Below, one piece after another: positions 43,647-53,588 of a stretch of 64,000 bases of DNA; positions within the stretch are counted from its first letter, which is position 1; the number at the start of each line of letters is the position of its first letter. This DNA is from Blastocatellia bacterium UBA7656 (GTDB lineage: Bacteria; Acidobacteriota; Blastocatellia; UBA7656). The notes beneath the pieces are model-generated. The model was given only the letters and a program-made list of their open reading frames with translations, did no database searches and was not told where the DNA came from. The position numbers and the translations under genes were made by a program. Location: NCBI GenBank assembly GCA_002483445.1, contig DLHY01000101.1, positions 33,018-97,017 of the forward strand, read 5' to 3'.

Positions 43647-46307
43647 TCACGGCAAATATACAAGCACGAGCCGAGGAGCCAGGTTCGAATTCCCCGCTAA
43701 AGCGGCTCCTTCCCGCGAGTAATATCGCACCTGTCCGGCTTGCCCCTCTGATTGCTTCTTTATCAGCCATCCATTATTCGCTCCAGCAATCACGTCTGCC
43801 GTTACACTCCAACTGACATCTCCTGTCTGGTTATTGGTGTGCAGAACGCTGGCTGCCGTCGCTGCCGCAAATGCTCCTCCGTTCCAGGCTGCGGTGCAGT
43901 CGTCATTCTGATTGCTTATGTTGGCGTCCTTCGCACACTTCCACGTTACTCCTTCTCCTGTCCCGCGGAAGTTAGGCCCGTCTCCTATATTGTGTCCGTT
44001 TCCTTCAGTCCATTCTGCGAGCAGACGATGCGCATCTACCAGTCTTCCGCTCGATCCCCAGTTGTCGGAGTTCTCAGCGATGTTGAGTACGAGCGTAGCA
44101 GATTGCAGCCCGCTGGTAGAAACCCCTGGCAGGTCAAAGCGAACCAATACACGGTTATGGCCTGAGCTTTGAATTCTCAGCCTTTCATTCGCGCCTTCAT
44201 TAGTGTTGTCAGCGCCATCTCTGAGGAAGCTGTCTGCTGTGGCTATTAACGTACCAGAGACGGCCACCTTGAAGGTGCAACTGGCCTGGTTACCGGATTG
44301 GTCAGTCGCAGTGCAGATGACGGTCGTGATGCCCAGAGGGAAATCAGAACCTGAGGGCGGCAAGCAAACAACGGATGTGACGGAGCAGTTGTCGGTTACT
44401 GTTGGGTTAGGGAAGGTGATCGCGGCTGAGAGCTGGCCTATTGCTGCCGTTGCAGTAATGTTCAGAGGACAAATGATCGTCGGCGGTGTTGCTTCTGTTA
44501 CCGTCACGGTCGCGATGCAGGTAGCCTGATTGCCTGATGTATCCTCTGCTATGAGCGTCACCTGTGTAGTTCCAACTTCTACCACCGTTCCTGCCGGGGG
44601 AGCCTGACTGATCGATACTTGCGAGCAATTGTCAGTTGCGACAACCTCGCCTGTCAAATCAGGTATGGTTGCCTGACAACTCGAATCCGCCGATATCGTT
44701 TTGTTTGTGGCGCAAGTCGTGATTGTTGGAGGAATCGTTTCGATGACCGTCACTGTGAAACTACAGCTTGGCCCCTGGCTGCTCGTGCAGGTAACCTCAG
44801 TTGCCCCAATCGAGAAAGTCGTTCCTGATGCCGGACTGCAAGTTACCGTGCCACAACCTTCGCTAGATGTAGGAGCAGGATAGTTGACAACAGCACTGCA
44901 CTGACCTGAATCAGCTGTGGCTGTAATGTCGCCCGGACATTCAAGTGTGCATCCATTGCCGGTTACTGTCACTGTGAAGCTGCAACTTGCGGTGTTGCCC
45001 GATTCGTCTGTCGCAGTGCAGGTGACCGTAGTAGTTCCCACCTCGAACAGAGATCCTGATGATGGCTCGCACATAACTGAAGCGACTGCGCAATTGTCGG
45101 TTGCGCCAGGCGTGTTGAAATCAACTCTTGCAGCGCCTGAGCCTGCAGGCTCTTCAGCAGCCGTGATATCGGACGGACACGATATCACTGGCGGAGTAGC
45201 GTCGCCGCCTATAACGGTGACTGTAAAGCTGCACGGGCTGCCGCTGTCGCCGCCGCAGGTGACAGTAGTTATGCCATTGGGAAAGGTTGAACCCGATGGC
45301 GGAGAGCAAACTACTGTGCCGCAATCACCGGTACTCGAAGGAGCTGAGTAAGTGGCCGTAGCGCCACATCCTGTACTCTCTACTGTGACGTCGCCCGGAC
45401 AAATGATTGTGCAGGCGAACGTGCTGCCTCTGACTGTAGTCGTTGCAGTAAACGTGTTGTCGGGTTGGTGCAATTCTGTTGTGGAACTGGAGACGTTCGC
45501 GGTATTGAAAATAAGGCTATCATCTGGCGCCGAGCCGCTTACAGAATAAACAAACGTGAAAAGAGCTGTTTGACCGGCAGGCAAGGATTCTATCGAGCAG
45601 GTGGTAATGTCTGACGTCGTGTTACAAGTGAAGGCTGGGCCTGAATCCTGATTCGAAGAAACAAAGGTCGTATTGGCTGGCACCATGTCCGTAAGCTCGA
45701 CGTTTTGCGCATCGTCCGGCCCGCGGTTTGACGCTATTACTGTAAATGTCACATTCGAGCCAGCCGCTACCTGCTCTGGACCAACCTTGATGACTGAAAG
45801 ATCAACGAAGCTATTGGCAGGGTCTCGAACTGTGAATGTGGCAATAACGACCGGAGTACTCCTGTTATTGATCAACCTGACCGACCAGGTTCCTACCTGG
45901 GCAAATACTCCTGATGTGGGAATCGTAAACGAGTCGCTCTGGGGGTCGGTCGTGATGTCAACCTGATTGGCAATAAAGCCGTCAGGAGCAAGCCACTGAA
46001 TCCGCCTCTGACGAAACCCGAGTGACGGCAACGGAGACCCTGTTGCTACTGCGCAGACTGTATCACCCAGAACAAAAGAATTGTCCGGAGTTGCGCAGTC
46101 AGAAGCAAATGTACTGACAGTCTCTGTGCTGGATATTGCATTAAGAGGCGCCTGCATTGTCAGCGCGAAAAGAATGAGAAGAGCGCCAATGGTAGCGAGC
46201 CTGCTGAACGAGCGTCCCGCGCGACTGGCACGATGATTCAGGTAAGATTTGATCCCTCTCATGCTGACAGAATAACTATGGGCCGGAGGGGAACTAGAGT
46301 CTCTCAT
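43647..46307 (-). CDS. Exported HYR/DUF11/DNRLRE surface protein
   Basis: The start at 46307 has AGGAG 8 bases upstream and gives 886 residues. A longer frame to 46379 has no such site. A membrane-targeting segment (about 39-60) is followed by an Ig-like domain and a DUF11 domain (about 165-295; DLSVIKVGPEQVAAGSNVTF). Five HYR repeats come next (about 300-690), each with paired cysteines, C…GDIT and GTT.VTCTATD.SGN. The C-terminus is a DNRLRE domain (about 695-886; NTNEGANERLRIQSSG and LVRFDL). It is probably a surface adhesin or matrix protein. No LPXTG-type or type IX sorting tag was recognised. Confidence 0.88.
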   Translation of the reverse strand: MRDSSSPPAHSYSVSMRGIKSYLNHRASRAGRSFSRLATIGALLILFALTMQAPLNAISSTETVSTFASDCATPDNSFVLGDTVCAVATGSPLPSLGFRQRRIQWLAPDGFIANQVDITTDPQSDSFTIPTSGVFAQVGTWSVRLINNRSTPVVIATFTVRDPANSFVDLSVIKVGPEQVAAGSNVTFTVIASNRGPDDAQNVELTDMVPANTTFVSSNQDSGPAFTCNTTSDITTCSIESLPAGQTALFTFVYSVSGSAPDDSLIFNTANVSSSTTELHQPDNTFTATTTVRGSTFACTIICPGDVTVESTGCGATATYSAPSSTGDCGTVVCSPPSGSTFPNGITTVTCGGDSGSPCSFTVTVIGGDATPPVISCPSDITAAEEPAGSGAARVDFNTPGATDNCAVASVMCEPSSGSLFEVGTTTVTCTATDESGNTASCSFTVTVTGNGCTLECPGDITATADSGQCSAVVNYPAPTSSEGCGTVTCSPASGTTFSIGATEVTCTSSQGPSCSFTVTVIETIPPTITTCATNKTISADSSCQATIPDLTGEVVATDNCSQVSISQAPPAGTVVEVGTTQVTLIAEDTSGNQATCIATVTVTEATPPTIICPLNITATAAIGQLSAAITFPNPTVTDNCSVTSVVCLPPSGSDFPLGITTVICTATDQSGNQASCTFKVAVSGTLIATADSFLRDGADNTNEGANERLRIQSSGHNRVLVRFDLPGVSTSGLQSATLVLNIAENSDNWGSSGRLVDAHRLLAEWTEGNGHNIGDGPNFRGTGEGVTWKCAKDANISNQNDDCTAAWNGGAFAAATAASVLHTNNQTGDVSWSVTADVIAGANNGWLIKKQSEGQAGQVRYYSREGAALAGNSNLAPRLVLVYLP

Positions 46308-46409
46308 AACAGTTTCTCCTTCCAAAACGAGCGTGTTTAACTTATAGCCCATCTTGTCCGATCCGGGTGAAGCAGACAAGACAGGCTTCAGAGAAGGGAA
46401 GGAGAAATG

Positions 46410-47324
46410 TTACGTTGTACCCACGCTGGTGAAATTGCCAGCAGTGTTTGTCGTATTGCCCTGAATGAAATTAGTTCCGCCCGAAATTACTGAACCGGGG
46501 GAACCGGATGTGCCTGTGGTGTTGTTTGCAATCATGCAGTTGTTGATGCGCACAGTGCCGGCAGTAGAAGAATGTATGCCGATGCTTGAGGAATACACCA
46601 CCGTAGTATGCTCCACATTAACTTCTGCGTTCGCACCCGTGCCATCGACCAGTATACCTGTCGGATTGTTTGTAAAGGTAGAACGACTGACTGTGAGCCG
46701 GGTACCCCTCTCCGAACGCAGGCCAGCGCTGCCGCACCTGTCTATAGTGGTATTGTCAATGGTTCCGAGGACAGGAGCGACGGTAGTTGTCACCTTGATG
46801 CCGTTTAGCGTGCAATTGGATATTCTCGTGTCATTGACGTATAGCTCGCCAGAGGCAGTCTTGTTGACGTCGATGCCGTTTTGAGTGAAGCGGAATATTT
46901 CGCAATTCGTCACTGACAGGCTCTTCCCCGCGAGAAACCTGATGCCGTTAAGGCCGGTATTGTTGCCGTTGATAGATATGTTGCGTATGTTCACCACATC
47001 GTTCACGCCGGCATTGATGACGATCCCATTGGTTCCGGCAGCAAGGATCGAGGCGAATGTCCCGCCGCCATCGATTGTGATGGATTTGGTGATAGTCACT
47101 GCCCCGAATCCGCCTGGGTCTATGCAGTTGATCTCGCCGCCTGCCGCAGTCTTCGAAATCGCCCCTGCAAAAGTCTTGCAGGGAGCAGTGCGGCTGCACG
47201 GATTTGCATCGTCGCCGACGCCTGATACCCATGTTCTGGTCGCCTGAGCCTGAGCAATTGATGCGCAGAACAGACAGACAGTAAATACTACCAACGCACT
47301 TATCGCTAATCTTGTAAGTTTCAT
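46410..47324 (-). CDS. Exported right-handed beta-helix protein
   Basis: This 304-residue protein has a signal peptide (1-26, IAQAQ) and a parallel beta-helix: TFAGAISKTAAGGEI, SITIDGGGTFASI and then repeated N-turn strands (GIRF, GIDV, GIKV, GLRS, GILV, GIHS). The family binds or cleaves polysaccharides, but no lyase catalytic residues are evident. GAAGGAGGAAAT sits before the ATG. It lies 102 bases upstream of the HYR gene on the same strand. The two may be expressed together as surface components. Confidence 0.86.
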   Translation of the reverse strand: MKLTRLAISALVVFTVCLFCASIAQAQATRTWVSGVGDDANPCSRTAPCKTFAGAISKTAAGGEINCIDPGGFGAVTITKSITIDGGGTFASILAAGTNGIVINAGVNDVVNIRNISINGNNTGLNGIRFLAGKSLSVTNCEIFRFTQNGIDVNKTASGELYVNDTRISNCTLNGIKVTTTVAPVLGTIDNTTIDRCGSAGLRSERGTRLTVSRSTFTNNPTGILVDGTGANAEVNVEHTTVVYSSSIGIHSSTAGTVRINNCMIANNTTGTSGSPGSVISGGTNFIQGNTTNTAGNFTSVGTT

Positions 47325-47757
47325 TGATTTCCTCCTTCAAAGTTCGAACTGCTCGGTTTAAGATGGTCAGTTGTCGTATTCCACATAGTCCTTTCGAGTT
47401 TGGATAGCTCTGATTTCGATGCGAAGAATTGAATTTCAGCCGATTCGTTTTTCAATTCCGCGATCTGAAAGTTGAACTCTCGGCCTCGGTCAGCCTTACT
47501 CTTGAGGAGCCACAGGTCAAAACAAGCAAGATGCCAATATCATTGGCGAGTCGCACAATAATACTAATCAATGTAAAAGTCAACTACAGATTGAAATAAT
47601 GTCCGAGCTTTTCCGCAAGCGGTTTCTGCGCAGCTTGATGAATGAAAATCCAGCGATGAGCGCCGCCATTGCGAGCGCGCCGATCAGATGTTTGAAACGC
47701 TCTTTCGTTTTCTGTGAGACTTGTGCACGCTTCTCTTTTTGGTATGATTGCGACCTT
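47325..47757. other. Divergent intergenic region
   Basis: No gene is convincing here; plus-strand codons upstream of 47758 look like an unused extension. A minus-strand promoter candidate is TTGACT (47579-47584) with TATTGT (47556-47561) at 17-base spacing, directed toward the beta-helix gene about 230 bases away. Base composition is AT-rich in the middle. Confidence 0.5.
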
Positions 47758-48597
47758 ATGAGATGGTTCACCAAAATGCTTCCGTCTGTAAAACGGCTGC
47801 TGCGAGAGAGCGACGAGTTGCAATCTCGGATCGCAGAAATGCAGGAGGAACTGAACGCCTTCTATCGGCCTCCTCTCCCGCCTGTCGAATTGCAACTCAG
47901 GGTTGGCGGAGCAGGAAATTTTACGGATGTAGGCGAAGCCTTCTTTAGCCTGTTCAAAAACGTGACGGGTCTGAAGCCTTATGAAGGCGTTCTTGATGTC
48001 GGCTGCGGCTGCGGTCGGATAGCCACACCTCTGATCGGCTATCTGAAGCAAGGTTGGTATTGCGGCTTCGATGTTGATCCTGTTTCTATTGAGTGGTGCA
48101 AGGCGAATATCACGACACGATTACGAAACTTTCAGTTCGATCTGGTTGACCTTAAAAACACTTACTATAATCCGCAGGGCCAAGTCGATCCAGCCGCGTT
48201 TTGTTTTCCTTATCCTGACGATCATTTCGATTTTGCTTTCCTTGCATCGGTCTTCACTCATACTCTTCCTGCCATCACGCGCAACTATCTTTCAGAACTC
48301 CGTCGCGTTCTCCGGCCCGGTGGCCGCTTGATGATGACCTATTTTCTGATCAACGCGGAGTCGTGGGAATGTGTTTCTTCTGGCCGCAGCCCCCATCCTT
48401 TTCAAGCGCTTGACGATTATTACGTTGTTGATCCGAATAAGCCCGAGACGACCATAGGGTACGATGAAGCGCAGATAACTGAATGGCACGAGAGCGCCGG
48501 TCTGCCTATTCGCAAGCCCGTTCATTATGGTAGCTGGGCTGGTCGCTCATCTTGTCAAAGCTATCAGGATATAGTTATTGCTGACCGACCGGCCTGA
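47758..48597 (+). CDS. Class I SAM-dependent methyltransferase
   Basis: The start at 47758 gives 279 residues opening MRWFTKMLPSVKRLL; an upstream in-frame extension of 53 codons is not supported. After an N-terminal coiled segment, motif I is VLDVGCGCGRIATPL (about 82-96), motif II CGFDVDP, motif IV DFAFLASVFTHTL and motif V RVLRPGGRLMMTYFL. Such stand-alone enzymes are common in O-antigen clusters and methylate sugars or lipid carriers. It sits in the surface-glycan region and is convergent with the sulfotransferase gene. The substrate is unknown. Confidence 0.88.
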   Translation: MRWFTKMLPSVKRLLRESDELQSRIAEMQEELNAFYRPPLPPVELQLRVGGAGNFTDVGEAFFSLFKNVTGLKPYEGVLDVGCGCGRIATPLIGYLKQGWYCGFDVDPVSIEWCKANITTRLRNFQFDLVDLKNTYYNPQGQVDPAAFCFPYPDDHFDFAFLASVFTHTLPAITRNYLSELRRVLRPGGRLMMTYFLINAESWECVSSGRSPHPFQALDDYYVVDPNKPETTIGYDEAQITEWHESAGLPIRKPVHYGSWAGRSSCQSYQDIVIADRPA

Positions 48598-48620
48598 CAC
48601 GCTCACGAATGAAGAACGGC

Positions 48621-49490
48621 TCAAGCTTCGTAGCCGAAGTGCAGCAACTCTTCGTGAATCTCCTTCACAAAAAAATCGTTCAGTTCGGCAGGCATCTCGC
48701 GCCGCCATCGCGCAACAGATGCCTGAGGGCTATCGCTCGTCATGTGGTGGGCGAGGTTTGCAACTTGAGCCTTAACTACTTCGGGGTCTAGTTTCACACC
48801 AAGCCAATCGCTCAATCGTTTTGCTTCGGCGTCAAGGTTGAGCGCCAAGTCTTCATATCTGATCAAGAAACCATGCGAAGCAGTCGCTTCATCGCGGATC
48901 ATTGGAAATATCTCTTTATACCTGTTAGTGACCCGTCGGGCATACATCCAGTCGTCATCATCAGCGAATCGGTCGAATCCTGCAAATCCTCGCTTCTTAT
49001 TGAAGGCGGTCACGGATAAAAACACATCTCGTGGGTCTCGCACTAATACGATGACCTTATACGGGATCAGTTGTCGCAGATAATCAGGTATCCAATGCGG
49101 GACTTTCTCGGCATAGTACAAAACGGTCGCATCTGCGGTTGCGCCTCGGGCAGCCATGCTGGTGAAGAGGCGCCACGCATGGCGAAAGCATTCGGGCCAA
49201 ATCGCTTGACCATCCCACACCTGCGCATCAGGATAGGGGAGCGGGCCGATCAGGCTGCCGCTCGGATGCGCATTCTCCCCCGGGTTCCATAGTTCATCAG
49301 GCTCGTATTTACCCCCAAGCAATAATGACCATCGCAGCAGATAGGTTAGATAGCGCACTTCATAAGGATAGGCTCGGTCAAAGGCAATGCGCCGTGAAGT
49401 GCCGAGCAATTGCATAAGGAGCGTCGTGCCGCTGCGCCCGTCGCCCAGAATCAATACTGGAGTGAGATTGTCGAAAAGCTGATCTTGCAT
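48621..49490 (-). CDS. PAPS-dependent sulfotransferase
   Basis: The start at 49490 (MQDQLFDN) gives 289 residues; the longer frame to 49640 adds 50 residues of non-conserved, Ser-rich sequence. The 5'-phosphosulfate loop is LGDGRSGTTLLMQLL (about 14-28) and the 3'-phosphate motif VIVLVRDPRDVFLSV (about 143-157). A later RYEDLALNLDAEAKRL helix is typical of family 3 sulfotransferases. It would transfer sulfate from PAPS to a sugar hydroxyl, consistent with sulfated surface polysaccharide. No PAPS synthesis genes are in the window. Confidence 0.9.
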   Translation of the reverse strand: MQDQLFDNLTPVLILGDGRSGTTLLMQLLGTSRRIAFDRAYPYEVRYLTYLLRWSLLLGGKYEPDELWNPGENAHPSGSLIGPLPYPDAQVWDGQAIWPECFRHAWRLFTSMAARGATADATVLYYAEKVPHWIPDYLRQLIPYKVIVLVRDPRDVFLSVTAFNKKRGFAGFDRFADDDDWMYARRVTNRYKEIFPMIRDEATASHGFLIRYEDLALNLDAEAKRLSDWLGVKLDPEVVKAQVANLAHHMTSDSPQASVARWRREMPAELNDFFVKEIHEELLHFGYEA

Positions 49491-49922
49491 AGCAGTAAGA
49501 CTATAGAAGTTGCTTTTTGGCCGTGCAACTTTTACAGGACTATGGCAAAGCATGTCTGGTTGATTCTGATGATCGCAAAAAAACGTCGAACTTGATGATG
49601 TTCGAGCTAAACATAAATCATGAATAGGACTCGCCCTCATATTTCAGCGAGAGGATCGAGAAGTTTGACGCTATACAAAAGTTTGTGCCGAATACATTCT
49701 CTTGATAAAGGGGCTTCTTCAGATATAATGGCCTCGTTGTAGCCTACAAATCGCAAACGGGATTGTAGACTGTAACGAAAAATAATATTCGACCTATGTC
49801 CCTGTGAGATGACAGAGTCGAAGCTGTTGGGCGAAACCTTCTATCAGCCAGCGTTCCGTTATTTCTATCATCTTTACAGGTTGCTCCCCCGAATTAGCTC
49901 CTGAGTGAGTGTTCCTTTGGCT
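49491..49922. other. AT-rich divergent intergenic region
   Basis: No gene, tRNA or strong repeat was found between the sulfotransferase and the small exported protein. The stretch is AT-rich and presumably holds promoters for both directions. No -35/-10 pair stood out. Confidence 0.45.
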
Positions 49923-50474
49923 ATGAACAATCGCTTCCTGAAGCAATGCTGGCCAGCCCTGTCGCTGGCCGTCGTCACGCTCATATTTTCAACGCCTCAG
50001 CCATGCGCAGGCGCACGGTGGATTGGTTTTTCTGCACAGCCTGGAAGCCCTGGGAAGCGCCCTTTAGCGCATGTAATGCCGTTGGGCAATGAATCGAGTT
50101 CGAAGAAAAGAGCCACTGCTTTCAGGCGACAGGAGACAGTTGTGAGATTCTTTCATCTTGTAAATCAAAGCGGCGCTGAAATCAAGATTCGAGTTCTGGC
50201 AGATGATCGGGAATTGTTCGTCAGGCGCATGAAGGCCAAAGTGGATGACTCGGCAGGTATTGTTCATCCGGCTCCGGTTGAGTCCCCGACCTTAGAGTTG
50301 AAGATTTCTATGGAGAGGGAGGTGAAGCTGTTATCGGTGGAGGAATCGCGATACTTGAAAAAGCGTAAGACTTTCGCCGTTTCAGATTCGCCCGATAAAC
50401 AAGGCTCAGGCTTCCAAATAGTCGTCAGCAAAGAGGGAATCGTAGTGACTGACGATTATTATCCGGTTCGCTGA
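49923..50474 (+). CDS. Small exported protein of unknown function
   Basis: The start at 49923 gives 183 residues; a GTG at 49905 is in frame but less likely. A signal peptide (about 1-30, TPQPCAGA) is followed by a mature part rich in strands and charged residues, including EIKIRVLADDRELFVRRMK. A lipoprotein cysteine is possible at the C of PCAG but is not a clear lipobox. It is 87 bases upstream of the large triple-module gene and probably cotranscribed. No family is recognised. Confidence 0.65.
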   Translation: MNNRFLKQCWPALSLAVVTLIFSTPQPCAGARWIGFSAQPGSPGKRPLAHVMPLGNESSSKKRATAFRRQETVVRFFHLVNQSGAEIKIRVLADDRELFVRRMKAKVDDSAGIVHPAPVESPTLELKISMEREVKLLSVEESRYLKKRKTFAVSDSPDKQGSGFQIVVSKEGIVVTDDYYPVR

Positions 50475-50561
50475 TACATTGGAGCCTTAAAGAAGCTCCT
50501 GTCTGATTTTCACCAGTGCCAATTCAACCTTCACGGCTGGGAAAAGATTGAGAGGCATACA

Positions 50562-53495
50562 ATGAGAAAACATTCGAGGGCAGGAAAGATCGTAAGGGCG
50601 GCGCTGATGCTGGTCCCGCTGTTGATCGGGAGTCTGACGATAGCCTCGATCCAACAGCGCGGCGGGTCCCAAACGAAGGTGCGGCTCGCTTCAACGCAGC
50701 AGGCAAGTCTGAGAGCCAATCTCCGCGCGCAATCGCCCAGTGAAGAGGCTATGACAGCCAGTCAGCCTGTAGAGATGAAGTGGGCGGATGTTTCCGGCAA
50801 GATCAGCATCCCGCTCAAGGAGAGCGAAGAGAAAGACGAGTATATAGAGTCCGACATAGACCCGGAAACGATGCGAAGGCTCAAGGCACAACCCTATCGC
50901 GCGCCGCTTTCCGTGCCGTCCAGCTATCAAAGCACGGAGGACTATTCAGCCAAAGGGGGAGCGCGCGAGTTATCACCTCTGGCTCCTAACCTGCTGGTGA
51001 ACTTCGAAAGCATCGATGACGGAAGTCAATTGGACGGCTTCCTGCACAGGCCGCCGGATTGCGCTATGGCAGCAGGGCAAAACCATGTCATGGTTGCCAT
51101 AAACTCCATGTTTGCGATCTACACCAAGACGGGGACTCTGGTGAGCCAGGCGAGTTATGCGAGTTTTTTCAGCAGCGTATGCTCAGGCTGTAGCCCTTTC
51201 GATCCCCGCGTGGTCTATGATTCCCTGGCTGCCCGATGGATTCTTCTGTGTGTAAATGGAAACAGCAGTACCACGAATGTGAGCAACTATCTGATCGCGG
51301 TCTCACAAACCTCTGACCCGACCGGCAGTTGGTGGCTCTATTCGATCAATGGCGTTCTCAACTATCCGGGTACAGGCGAAAACACCTGGGCCGATTTCCC
51401 GCAACTCGGATTTGACGGAATCGCTTCCGCCTCGGGCGGCGCGGTTTATGTTACCTCCAATCAATTCACATTCGGCGCGTCCCCGAGCTTTAGAACCGCG
51501 GCGCTGAATATTCTGCCCAAGTCCTCGCTCTATGCCGGAACCGCGCTCAATTACTGGAGAGCCTCGGATCGGCTCAACAGCGACGGCACTCCGGCGTTCA
51601 CGCTCAGTCCGGCGCTGACTTATGGCAATCCGGGAGGAGAGTTTCTAATCAATACCAGAAACGTCGGCAACTTCGTCTCATTGTGGAAAGTGATTCCCAC
51701 TTATCCTCCTACTGCCGTCAACTGGACACTGCAATCAACCAATACGATAGGGACATACACCATCCCGCCCGATGCGACTCAACCCGGCGGGTGCGCGCTG
51801 ATGGCTACAAACGACAGCCGGATAAGCTCGAATGCCGTTTGGCGCAACAATAAAATATATGCCGCCTTTACGGAGGGACGCGACTGGGGCGGTGGCGGCG
51901 GCACCGTTTCGGCAATACGAGTGGTCAGAATCAATACTTCAACCAATGCCACAGAACAGAACGAAACATTCGGAACCGACGGCTTTCATTACTTCTTCCC
52001 CGCCATTGCCACCGATGGCGCGGACAACGAGGTGGTAACATTTGCCAGGGCCAATTCTTCTGAATTCGGCAGTATTTACTTTACAGGTCGATTGACCTCA
52101 GACAGCGCAATGCAGGCGAGTACCTTGCTCAAGTCAGGCGCGCTGTGCATCACGGGCAATCGATGGGGCGACTACTTCTCTGCGGCGATTGATCCTGCCG
52201 ATAATAGCAAGGTATGGATTTACGGTGTGTGGGCGAAGGATGTGTCCGGGGTCTCGCTGCCGTGGGATTGGGGTACATGGATCGGCCAGGTGCAATTCGC
52301 GACACCACCAGCCGGCTTGCAATACTACCCTTTACCTGCGCCGGTGCGCTTGCTCGACACGAGGCCCGGCTTCCAGGCTTGCAACGCTCCGGGTACGCCG
52401 CTCGCGGGCGGAACCGACACCTTGCAACTGGCTCGCATCGCCTGCACAGGTGTGCCAAGTTCGGCGCTGGCCGTAGTCGGCAACGCGACAGTGGTCAACT
52501 TCATATCAGGCGGCGGGTATGTGACGCTTTATCCGAGCAACGCTGCGCGCCCCAACGCTTCGAACCTCAACTTTACGGCCAATCACATCGTGCCTAATGC
52601 TTTCACTGTTGGCTTGGGCAGTGATGGCGGGTTCGAGATATTCACGAGTGCCAGCACTCACTTCATCGTAGACATCACAGGCTACTATGCGCCGCCGGGA
52701 GCAGGCGGGTTGTACTACCATCCGTTACCTGCGCCAGTGCGTTTGCTCGACACAAGGCCCGGCTTCCAGGCGTGCAATTCGCCAGGTACGCCTCTGACTG
52801 GCGGAACCGATACCTTGCAACTGGCGCGCGATGCCTGCACAGGTGTGCCAAGTTCGGCGCTGGCCGTAGTCGGCAATGCTACAGTCGTCAATTCCATATC
52901 AGGCGGCGGATTCGTGACACTCTATCCGAGCAACGCTGCGCGCCCCAACGCTTCGAACCTCAACTTTACGGCCAATCATATTGTGCCTAATGCTTTCACT
53001 GTTGGCTTGGGCAGTGATGGCGGGTTCAAGATATTCACCAGCGCCAGCACTCACTTCATCGTAGACATCACAGGCTATTACAGTACTGAAGCGGTGGATG
53101 CGAATGGAGCGGGATTGTTATACAACCCGTTACCTGCGCCAGTGCGTTTGCTCGACACGAGGCCCGGCTTCCAGGCTTGCAACGCTCCGGGCGCGCCTCT
53201 GGTCGGCGGAACCGACACTTTGCAACTGGCGCGCATCGCCTGCACGGGTGTGCCTGCTTCGGCGCTGGCTGTAGTCGGCAACGCGACAGTCGTCAACTTC
53301 ATATCCAACGGCGGATTCGTGACACTCTATCCGAGCAACGCTGCGCGCCCCAACGCTTCGAACCTCAACTTTACGGCCAATCATATTGTGCCTAATGCTT
53401 TCACGGTCGGGTTGGGCAGTGATGGCGGGTTCAAGATATTCACGAGCGCCAGCACTCATTTCATCGTAGACATCACAGGCTACTTTGGGCCATGA
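50562..53495 (+). CDS. Secreted beta-propeller protein with three LDTR/GYY modules
   Basis: This 977-residue exported protein has a leader at about 10-32. An N-terminal basic/acidic stretch leads to a beta-propeller-like domain (about 140-580; CAMAAGQNHVMVAINSMFAI and DFPQLGFDGIA). Three near-identical modules of about 123 residues follow (about 588-977), each PLPAPVRLLDTRPGFQAC, GNATVVN, VTLYPSNAARPNASNLNFTA and VDITGYY. That module type is known as an extracellular repeat in many bacteria, of unknown ligand. GGGAAAAGATTGAGAGG lies upstream of the ATG. A surface or matrix role is likely. Confidence 0.86.
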   Translation: MRKHSRAGKIVRAALMLVPLLIGSLTIASIQQRGGSQTKVRLASTQQASLRANLRAQSPSEEAMTASQPVEMKWADVSGKISIPLKESEEKDEYIESDIDPETMRRLKAQPYRAPLSVPSSYQSTEDYSAKGGARELSPLAPNLLVNFESIDDGSQLDGFLHRPPDCAMAAGQNHVMVAINSMFAIYTKTGTLVSQASYASFFSSVCSGCSPFDPRVVYDSLAARWILLCVNGNSSTTNVSNYLIAVSQTSDPTGSWWLYSINGVLNYPGTGENTWADFPQLGFDGIASASGGAVYVTSNQFTFGASPSFRTAALNILPKSSLYAGTALNYWRASDRLNSDGTPAFTLSPALTYGNPGGEFLINTRNVGNFVSLWKVIPTYPPTAVNWTLQSTNTIGTYTIPPDATQPGGCALMATNDSRISSNAVWRNNKIYAAFTEGRDWGGGGGTVSAIRVVRINTSTNATEQNETFGTDGFHYFFPAIATDGADNEVVTFARANSSEFGSIYFTGRLTSDSAMQASTLLKSGALCITGNRWGDYFSAAIDPADNSKVWIYGVWAKDVSGVSLPWDWGTWIGQVQFATPPAGLQYYPLPAPVRLLDTRPGFQACNAPGTPLAGGTDTLQLARIACTGVPSSALAVVGNATVVNFISGGGYVTLYPSNAARPNASNLNFTANHIVPNAFTVGLGSDGGFEIFTSASTHFIVDITGYYAPPGAGGLYYHPLPAPVRLLDTRPGFQACNSPGTPLTGGTDTLQLARDACTGVPSSALAVVGNATVVNSISGGGFVTLYPSNAARPNASNLNFTANHIVPNAFTVGLGSDGGFKIFTSASTHFIVDITGYYSTEAVDANGAGLLYNPLPAPVRLLDTRPGFQACNAPGAPLVGGTDTLQLARIACTGVPASALAVVGNATVVNFISNGGFVTLYPSNAARPNASNLNFTANHIVPNAFTVGLGSDGGFKIFTSASTHFIVDITGYFGP
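52325..53486 (+). repeat. Three tandem coding repeats of about 365-390 bp
   Basis: Copies start near 52325, 52712 and 53119 and share long identical DNA blocks, including the same phrase beginning AACGCTGCGCGCCCCAACGC. Linkers between copies differ. The degree of nucleotide identity points to recent duplication or gene conversion. Confidence 0.9.
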
Positions 53496-53588
53496 TAAGC
53501 CTCCGTGGATCGAAAACTGCGGCTGGCTAACGCAGACAGCAGATATTACAAACATTAGGATAGCTGGAGAGAAGCGACAACATTTGTG

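Noticed and set aside
52325..53486. Tandem repeats considered as a mobile or CRISPR array
   Set aside because: They are in-frame protein modules with coding continuity.
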